From Streptococcus oralis (GTDB taxonomy: Bacteria > Bacillota > Bacilli > Lactobacillales > Streptococcaceae), in NCBI RefSeq assembly GCF_016028255.1, contig NZ_CP065707.1, positions 1,751,001 to 1,815,000 on the forward strand: 64,000 bases of DNA, written 5' to 3'. How positions within the stretch are numbered: position 1 is the stretch's first letter; the number at the start of each line of letters is the position of its first letter. The translations under genes and the position numbers were made by a program. The notes under the pieces were generated by a model that had not been told where the DNA came from, did no database searches, and saw only the letters and a list, made by a program, of their open reading frames with translations. Shown piece after piece: positions 60,498 to 64,000 of the stretch.

Positions 60498-61337
60498 TTA
60501 TCCCTTAACCGCTCCCATAGTAATCCCTTGAGTGAAGGATTTTTGGAAGACAAGGAAGACGGTTACGATTGGCACGGCTGCAAGAGCTGCACCAGCCATG
60601 ATCAAACCATAGTTGGTTGCCATTTCGGCCTGCATGGTCGCAACCCCGAGTGAGATAGTCAAGTTTTGACGTGAAGTCAACATAACCAACTGCATAAAGT
60701 AGTCGTTCCAAGTATTGATGAAGGTAAAGATCGCAAGAGCTGCAAATCCTGGTTTCACGATAGGGAAGGCTACGCTCCAGAAAGTACGAATTTCACCACA
60801 ACCGTCGATTTTAGCTGATTCAAGCAATTCTGTTGGAATATTTTCACTGAACTGTTTCATGAGGAAGACCCCAAATGGCCATCCAATCAAAGGCAAGATA
60901 ACTGCCCAAAGAGTGTCATGAATTCCCATGAAGTTGACGATACGTACCAATGGTACAAGGACAACTTGTTTTGGAAGTGCCATGGCAGCGATAAAGACTG
61001 CAAAGAGGATGCGTTGACCATAGAAACGTTTTTTAGCCAATACATAACCTGCTAGAGAAGAGGTTGCACAAACCAAGAACATAGTTACCAATGAAATAAA
61101 TACAGAGTTCCACATCCACTGCATGGCAGGGTTTTGCACCATGAGTTGTTGGAAGTTCTCCATTGTTGGAGCTTTAGGGAACCATTGTGGTGGAATCATA
61201 ATGGTATCCGGTTGTGATTTGAAGGCCCCTGTCAAAATCCAGTAGAATGGAAAGATGAACAGCACGGTCAACAAGAGCAAGATAATCGTTGAAATAACAG
61301 TGAAAGCTGTTAAGGGTTTCTTTTGTGTAGATTGCAT
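60498..61337 (-). CDS. satC: Sialic acid ABC transporter permease SatC (MalG-like)
   Basis: A 279-aa permease with six transmembrane helices and the EAA loop (ELLESAKIDGCGEIRTFWSVAFPIVKPG, read residues about 175-203). It is the MalG-type half of the importer and sits 15 nt after SatB. In pneumococcus the matching trio SatABC imports sialic acid. Confidence 0.9.
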   Translation of the reverse strand: MQSTQKKPLTAFTVISTIILLLLTVLFIFPFYWILTGAFKSQPDTIMIPPQWFPKAPTMENFQQLMVQNPAMQWMWNSVFISLVTMFLVCATSSLAGYVLAKKRFYGQRILFAVFIAAMALPKQVVLVPLVRIVNFMGIHDTLWAVILPLIGWPFGVFLMKQFSENIPTELLESAKIDGCGEIRTFWSVAFPIVKPGFAALAIFTFINTWNDYFMQLVMLTSRQNLTISLGVATMQAEMATNYGLIMAGAALAAVPIVTVFLVFQKSFTQGITMGAVKG

Positions 61338-61352
61338 AGCTGTCTCCTTTCT

Positions 61353-62240
61353 TTAGTATTCTACGTCGTTTCCAAGGATCTTGAATTGAGCAAAGCTGAC
61401 AATGGCAATCATCACTGCCAAGAAGACACCGATAGTGTTTGCGTAGCCATATTCTGTCAATTGGAAGGCTTTTTCGTAAAGGTAGTACATCAAGGTACTT
61501 GTTGAGTAGTTTGGACCACCAGATGTCAAGAGCTGAATCAAGGCGAAACATTGGAATGAGTTGATGGTCGTAATAATTGCGATGTAAAGAGTTGTTGGAA
61601 GAAGGCTAGGCCATTTTATCTTCCAGAAGACTTGGAACTCAGTCGCACCGTCAACACGCGCAGCTTCAACTAGTGAGTTATCAATATTTCCCATGGCAGC
61701 GATATAAAGGATAATCGGTTGACCAACAGATGTTGTCAAAAGGATGATCATAATCGCCATCAAAGCCCAGTTTTTATCTCCCAACCAAGAAATGTTTTGG
61801 CTGATGATATGGCTTGACTTAAGGACAAAGTTCAGAATCCCTGATAGGGGATCGTAAATCCATTTCCATACAACCGTTACGGCAACACTACCTGTAACTA
61901 CAGGAAGGAAGAATACGAAACGATAGAAAGAACGAGCAATCGCATTTTGATGATAGGTTTGAGATGCTACAAAGAGCGAGAAGAGTACAACAATTGGTAC
62001 TGATCCAATAACTAGGATAACGGTATTGATCAAAGACTTGGTAAAGACAGGATCTTTAAACATGCGAATGTAGTTATCCAAGCCAACAAACTCAAAGCTG
62101 GTCATGGAGTAGTTAAAGAAACTTGTAATGAATCCCATAATCATAGGAGCCAAGACAAAGATCACAAAGAAGAACAATACTGGTGCTAAGAAAGCATAGG
62201 AAATCACTGTTTCCCGCATGCGAATTTTATTGACTTTCAC
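61353..62240 (-). CDS. satB: Sialic acid ABC transporter permease SatB (MalF-like)
   Basis: A 295-aa permease with six transmembrane helices and an EAA loop (SLVEAARVDGATEFQVFWKIKWP). I choose the GTG start of the KVNKIRMRETVIS segment: GAGAGGTG lies 7 nt upstream. The frame extends 33 codons further 5' as a lysine-rich, non-family stretch that I leave out. Confidence 0.88.
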   Translation of the reverse strand: MKVNKIRMRETVISYAFLAPVLFFFVIFVLAPMIMGFITSFFNYSMTSFEFVGLDNYIRMFKDPVFTKSLINTVILVIGSVPIVVLFSLFVASQTYHQNAIARSFYRFVFFLPVVTGSVAVTVVWKWIYDPLSGILNFVLKSSHIISQNISWLGDKNWALMAIMIILLTTSVGQPIILYIAAMGNIDNSLVEAARVDGATEFQVFWKIKWPSLLPTTLYIAIITTINSFQCFALIQLLTSGGPNYSTSTLMYYLYEKAFQLTEYGYANTIGVFLAVMIAIVSFAQFKILGNDVEY

Positions 62241-62377
62241 AGTCGGCACCTCTCTTTCAAATAGAATTTTTTTGATTTTCTTGAACTGTTTTAAAATCAA
62301 AATGAAATTTTTTAAGATTCGCTTATGTAAGAACTTCATTTTAATTTCGTGACAGTTCCTACCATTTCAAACAAAAG

Positions 62378-62418
62378 TCCCCCTTTTCTTACACCATAGT
62401 GCTCAGGGAAAAGGGGGA
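62378..62418 (-). terminator. Hairpin between satA and satB
   Basis: Strong stem TCCCCCTTTT/AAAAGGGGGA followed by CTTTTGTTTG on the minus strand. Its place after a binding-protein gene suggests partial termination or mRNA protection so that SatA exceeds the permeases. Confidence 0.75.
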
Positions 62419-62436
62419 ATCAATCTGACTTAGTGC

Positions 62437-63879
<1,443 letters not shown>

Positions 63880-64000
63880 CTATTTAAGACCGGCAACAAA
63901 GCGTTCCGTAATCTCTTTTGGTCTAGTAATAGCTCCACCAACAACAATGCCTCGCACCCCATATTCAAGGATTTGTTTGGCTTGTTCTGGTGTATGAATT
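63880..64000 (-). CDS. nanE: N-acetylmannosamine-6-phosphate 2-epimerase (C-terminal end only)
   Basis: The last 39 residues of Nan[21 protein letters not shown] and then [17 protein letters not shown] before the stop. This GGAITRP phosphate-binding motif is characteristic of the family. The rest lies outside the window. It converts ManNAc-6-P to GlcNAc-6-P, the step after the ROK kinase, and heads the run toward satA. Confidence 0.92.
   Translation of the reverse strand, partial: IHTPEQAKQILEYGVRGIVVGGAITRPKEITERFVAGLK

Overview
The window reads as chromosome of a mitis-group Streptococcus (S. mitis, S. oralis, S. infantis or a close relative of S. pneumoniae). It has low G+C, dense genes with mostly minus-strand housekeeping operons, streptococcal PBP2b, a dcw division cluster (ftsA-ftsZ-ylmE-sepF-ylmG-ylmH-divIVA-ileS), and a sialic-acid locus laid out as in pneumococcus. 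The species call rests on remembered gene content and order, not on a search. I see no rRNA, tRNA, CRISPR array or intact insertion sequence.

Layout. 1-7.6 kb: a cut-off ABC-F ATPase, cca, dapB, degV, a DUF1149 gene, and the cyclic-di-AMP operon cdaA-cdaR-glmM. 7.8-14.5 kb: ferredoxin/thioredoxin-type reductase (plus strand), then whiA-yvcK-rapZ, ridA, and folA with a 56-aa membrane protein, clpX and ysxC. 14.6-20.8 kb: cmk, a LysM protein, a divergent and possibly leaderless ferredoxin, a glycosyltransferase, galE, an FAD oxidoreductase, a Nif3-like gene and trmK. 20.9-24.1 kb: a P-type ATPase and plsC. 24.2-30.3 kb is an accessory pocket: an LPXTG-anchored von Willebrand A protein, an iron-siderophore-type ABC transporter with a linked esterase, and an array of hairpins behind rpsO. 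30.7-34.9 kb: a MacB/FtsX-type ABC exporter and gpmA. 35-44.7 kb: ileS under a T-box and the division cluster. 44.9-48.9 kb: a TIGR02206 membrane protein, a Nudix hydrolase, murF and ddl. 49-51.8 kb: a type VII secretion LXG toxin cassette inserted between ddl and recR. 52-54.7 kb: recR and pbp2b. 55-64 kb: the nan/sat sialic-acid locus (rpiR-type regulator, ROK kinase, lyase, DUF624, YhcH, SatCBA and the end of nanE), interrupted between regulator and kinase by a 1.4-kb island carrying a methyltransferase.

How the genes work together. The sialic-acid genes form one route: SatA binds the sugar, SatB/SatC import it (no ATPase is encoded here, so a shared one such as MsmK is expected), the lyase splits it to ManNAc and pyruvate, ROK kinase phosphorylates and NanE epimerises. 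A cre-like site sits inside the lyase promoter. The division genes and murF/ddl/pbp2b supply septal wall synthesis. The LXG cassette (two small helper proteins, a toxin, and a membrane-anchored downstream protein) is the most likely antagonistic system in the window; its secretion machinery is not present here.

The strongest unexplained signals are the LXG cassette's exported candidate immunity/accessory protein, the methyltransferase island bounded by identical 29-bp repeats with a TnpW-like remnant, the covarying hairpin pair behind rpsO, and a three-copy hairpin family used as terminators.
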